DNA of 64,000 nucleotides, taken from the NCBI RefSeq assembly GCF_020382885.2, contig NC_058515.1, positions 9,841,223-9,905,222 of the forward strand, given 5' to 3'. Of this stretch, positions 61,100 to 64,000 are shown piece after piece; position 1 is the first letter of the stretch, and every line of letters begins with the position of its first letter. The position numbers and the translations under genes are program-made. The notes below the pieces were generated by a model that made no database searches, was not told the origin of the DNA, and saw nothing but the letters and a program-made list of their open reading frames with translations. This stretch comes from Scatophagus argus. Lineage: Eukaryota > Chordata > Actinopteri > Scatophagidae.

Positions 61100-61319
61100 A
61101 GTATATTAATTTATTACATTATTGCAAACTAATGTAAATATATTACAAATCATATCTACCTATGTGTGTTTTTTATATTATATCACAAAGAAGTATAGCA
61201 AAAGCTATCATGGCCTCATAATCGATAAGATAATAGATAATATCTACTGCAATTTCTATATAAACTTAAGTTTAGAAAATTAGTTTCCTTAGCTTAGTAA
61301 GTAACTTGTAACTAAACCT

Positions 61320-61490
61320 ATCAAATAAAAGTAATGGAGTAAAAAGAGATATTAGTGTCCAAAATGTAATGGAATAAAAGTATAAAGTAGCAAACAAAGG
61401 ATGTACTCAAGTACAAGTATCTAAGTATTGCAATTAAGTACTTGAGTAAATGGTACTGGGTTTCTACTGACTTTTCATCACTCATTCTAA
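61320..61490. repeat. hAT-like teleost repeat fragment, reverse sense
   Basis: Contains GTACTCAAGTACAAGTATCT and AATTAAGTACTTGAGTAAAT, followed by TTTCATCACTC, which resembles the AAGTACTTGAGTAAATGTAC ... CCACCACTG end of a widespread fish transposon. Confidence 0.55.
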
Positions 61491-61499
61491 ATTTTGACC

Positions 61500-64000
61500 A
61501 AAAAAAAATTTTATTGACACATATATCAGATATATGAACAGTCTCCTTAATTACTATTAATCAGTATCAGCCCTGAAAAAAAGAAACATCATGAAATAAA
61601 GAGACAGCAGTGTCTGACTACCCATAGCAGCCGAGCTCCTGCTGTAGTACGGCAACACCGCTTGGACAAACCACAGACAGAACTACAGCAATAGTCATAA
61701 TAATGGTGATTTGTTATGGTTAGATAATGATAATGCTTAAATTTGCTAATGATTTCGGATGGCTGTGCGTGGCTGCGCATCATACTAAGTACCTCTGGAA
61801 CGTCTTCACCAACTAGCATATGTTCGAATTTAAAATAAAAGCACAGTAATTTCAGATTGTGAGGTGGAGTAATAACCTGAGATCAAGGGTATTTACCAGC
61901 TCTCTATGACATTGTATTTATGTTATAACAAGTAGCTTATTCTGCAATCCGCTGAGGCGTTATGTTGTCACGGAATGGCAGGAGACGCATTTGTTGTGGC
62001 AAATGTTCATTGTTACTGGCTCAAAGTACCCAGCCACAAAAAAGATTAATTTGTTTTGTGTCCTAATGGTATATGCAATGGGTACCGCAGGGTTCAGCTT
62101 TGAGAACACAATGTTACGAATCCACAGCAATTAATAATTTACAGTGTGCAAACTCTCCTATTTGTACTCAGTAATTACTGAAACAAGAAGAAAAATTAAG
62201 TCGCACCCTTATCAAATTAAGGGAATGTGTCACTCTTTTTTTTTTAGTCAATAAATCAATGCTTTCTCCTTTATCCAATAATATAAATCTACTTTTACTG
62301 GCGTCCTGATGTGTGGAGTAAATAGTGTGTGGTGTAGGATGATGTATAGTTACAATCATTTTGTAATAAACACAAAACTATAACCATTCCTGTTCTAACC
62401 AGTAAAAAAGTGTCCAGCCCCTTTTGCCACTTTGAATAGTAAATATACCAAGTAATGGAGACAAAAGACTGTTCACAGGTCTTTCACAAATCCTTAAAAA
62501 CTGAGACAAGAAGTCTACTGGAGGAGACAATGTTGATAACTGCAGTATGACACAAAAAGAGACGTTCTCTCAGCATGACGTTTCACTGGGCTGCATTACA
62601 TATCGAGTTTCTGCCGTGAACACACGCCTCTATATGAGAGGAGGCCAACTTTTCTACGCTTATGAACCATATTTAATAATATCCACTGTGTACAATCACA
62701 GTTTAGTAAAGAATGCAGTCTGGTCTGCCTGCCAGCAAAATCTGGTGCAGCATCCTATCTTTATACGCTGTGAAATGAATCATATTACAGCGATAAGAGA
62801 ATATTTTATGCTACAAACATGGGGCTTTCCACACATTGTTTTCAATCCCTGTACAGCTGTACAACACAGACAACAAATATGTAATCAAAACTAAATGGGA
62901 AATAATTTTAACAGTGGCCACCAGATGACGCTGTGACCACTCTGAATGTAAAATCCTGTAACCAAACCTGGGATTAATAAATTTAAATTGCAACCCTCAT
63001 TAACCAAAATAGAGGCCACACCCACCTCAGGCATGTTTAAGGACAACCGCTGAGCTATTTCCTGGTAGTCTGTGGCAAATTCAAGTAAGCCCTGATTGTT
63101 TTATTGTCGTCTGAGAACATGGTGGACGCACTTACTCCCCCTGCAGCCAAACTATTCTCACCAAATGGCTGTTTCTCGTATTGCCATAAGCTTTGAGTTT
63201 TTCACCATTTTAACGCAATTTAGTTCCGTTTATAGAGGAAATGAGATTAGGTTGGATGTTTTGTGTGACTTTTTATGGCGAGTGAAGGCACAAACAACAC
63301 CCTTGAAGCCAGAACAGGAGAAAGCAATCTGTTCCTGCTCTTCTGTTTTACCCAAACTAGACTGATCGTGAATCTCTCCCTCATTTAAAAGTAACACTGT
63401 GGTGGAAACAACGGACTGTTTACTTGTCTCGTCTAATGTGTTGAGTCAGTCCTTCACATACATGTGATCACACAGAGTGGACTGCACCAGCTCTGCCACT
63501 GCCTGCCATCTCACCTCTTCTGTCACCCATGCAATATTGTTGCCGCTTGCTGGTGTGAAAACGGACACGTTTGATTTGCTTATGCACAACTTAGTAACAA
63601 GTCATGCATTAGCAAAGGGATGGTTACCTTGGGCTTTCTTTTTTAATCTTATGACAACCTTGTCCTGCCCATGACTTTAGTAAACATTTTGGATGTTCCT
63701 GTGCACACTCTGAAACTCAGATAGGGTTGCAGGGTTTCATCTGTGCAGATTCCTTGGCCTCTCTCAAGCTTCCACTGACTGTTATTGATGGTTTATTGTG
63801 CCATACTGTCAGGAAAAATACTGTAAAGCAGAAAATACAACATACCACACAGCAAGCACTATTGTGATGGAAGAAGCCTGCATGGATATGTAGATTCTCA
63901 CAAATGCCTTACATGTTGTACATCGCAGATGATGATGGTATAGATGCCAGCTTTTCAATCTGCGGTTGCCACTTGCTAGGTGCGAAAATACATGAGAGAA
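61500..64000. other. AT-rich intergenic DNA, right edge
   Basis: About 2.5 kb with no recognisable gene, RNA gene or complete repeat. The longer open frames (62547-62894 and 63096-63365, plus strand) show no family motif and no splice context. Confidence 0.5.

Noticed and set aside
62547-62894. Plus-strand 115-codon open frame near the right edge
   Set aside because: No recognisable domain, AT-rich surroundings and no splice or promoter context; consistent with chance.
1-64000. tRNA, rRNA, CRISPR arrays, operons and bacterial or phage systems
   Set aside because: Nothing of the kind was seen; all gene structures are vertebrate with spliceosomal introns.

Overview
The window is vertebrate nuclear DNA, almost certainly from a ray-finned (teleost) fish. 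It holds multi-exon genes with GT-AG introns. Its repeats are teleost-type: Tc1-like DNA transposons with TA targets, LINE and SINE tails, and long (AC)n tracts. All gene names rest on protein motifs I recognise and on hand-joined exons. No database search was run. Four models (cnpy4, the calpain, pcolce, per1) close without a frame break across 6 to 19 exons, which strongly supports them.

Layout, left to right. (1) 629-4933, minus: most of a netrin (LamNT domain plus three laminin-EGF repeats). Its last exons lie beyond the left edge, and a candidate 5' noncoding exon sits near 10.5 kb. (2) 15.05-16.5 kb, minus: a broken zona-pellucida (ZP3-like) gene with a frameshift, a nonsense codon and a lost splice donor. 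(3) 17085-19044, minus: cnpy4, an ER-resident canopy-family chaperone. (4) 23275-28496, plus: a calpain-5-type protease with an intact Cys/His/Asn triad and an enlarged linker. (5) 31449-36130, plus: a tmem272-type four-helix membrane protein gene followed by two decaying tandem copies, cut up by a nested LINE/SINE insertion and a Tc1-like element. (6) 36545-44130, minus: pcolce, the procollagen C-proteinase enhancer, with a very long Lys-Pro-Thr linker. (7) 47366-57071, minus: per1, the circadian period gene, with 19 coding exons, a 3' UTR to about 46.1 kb, and a candidate clock-type promoter (E-box, E'-box, CCAAT boxes, D-box) at 60.6-61.1 kb.

The genes do not form a functional unit; this is ordinary vertebrate gene order. 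PER1 and NTN1 are linked on human 17p13.1, and CNPY4 and PCOLCE lie on human 7q22.1, so the block looks like a mosaic of those two neighbourhoods. The sequence does not settle which ohnolog of per1, netrin or calpain-5 is present.

I found no new defence or mobile system. The most interesting items are the ZP3-like pseudogene, the phase-preserving decay of the tmem272 array, a 522-nt stop-free intron-like block inside the netrin LamNT exon (an exitron candidate), lineage-specific linker expansions in calpain and pcolce, and the per1 promoter element cluster.
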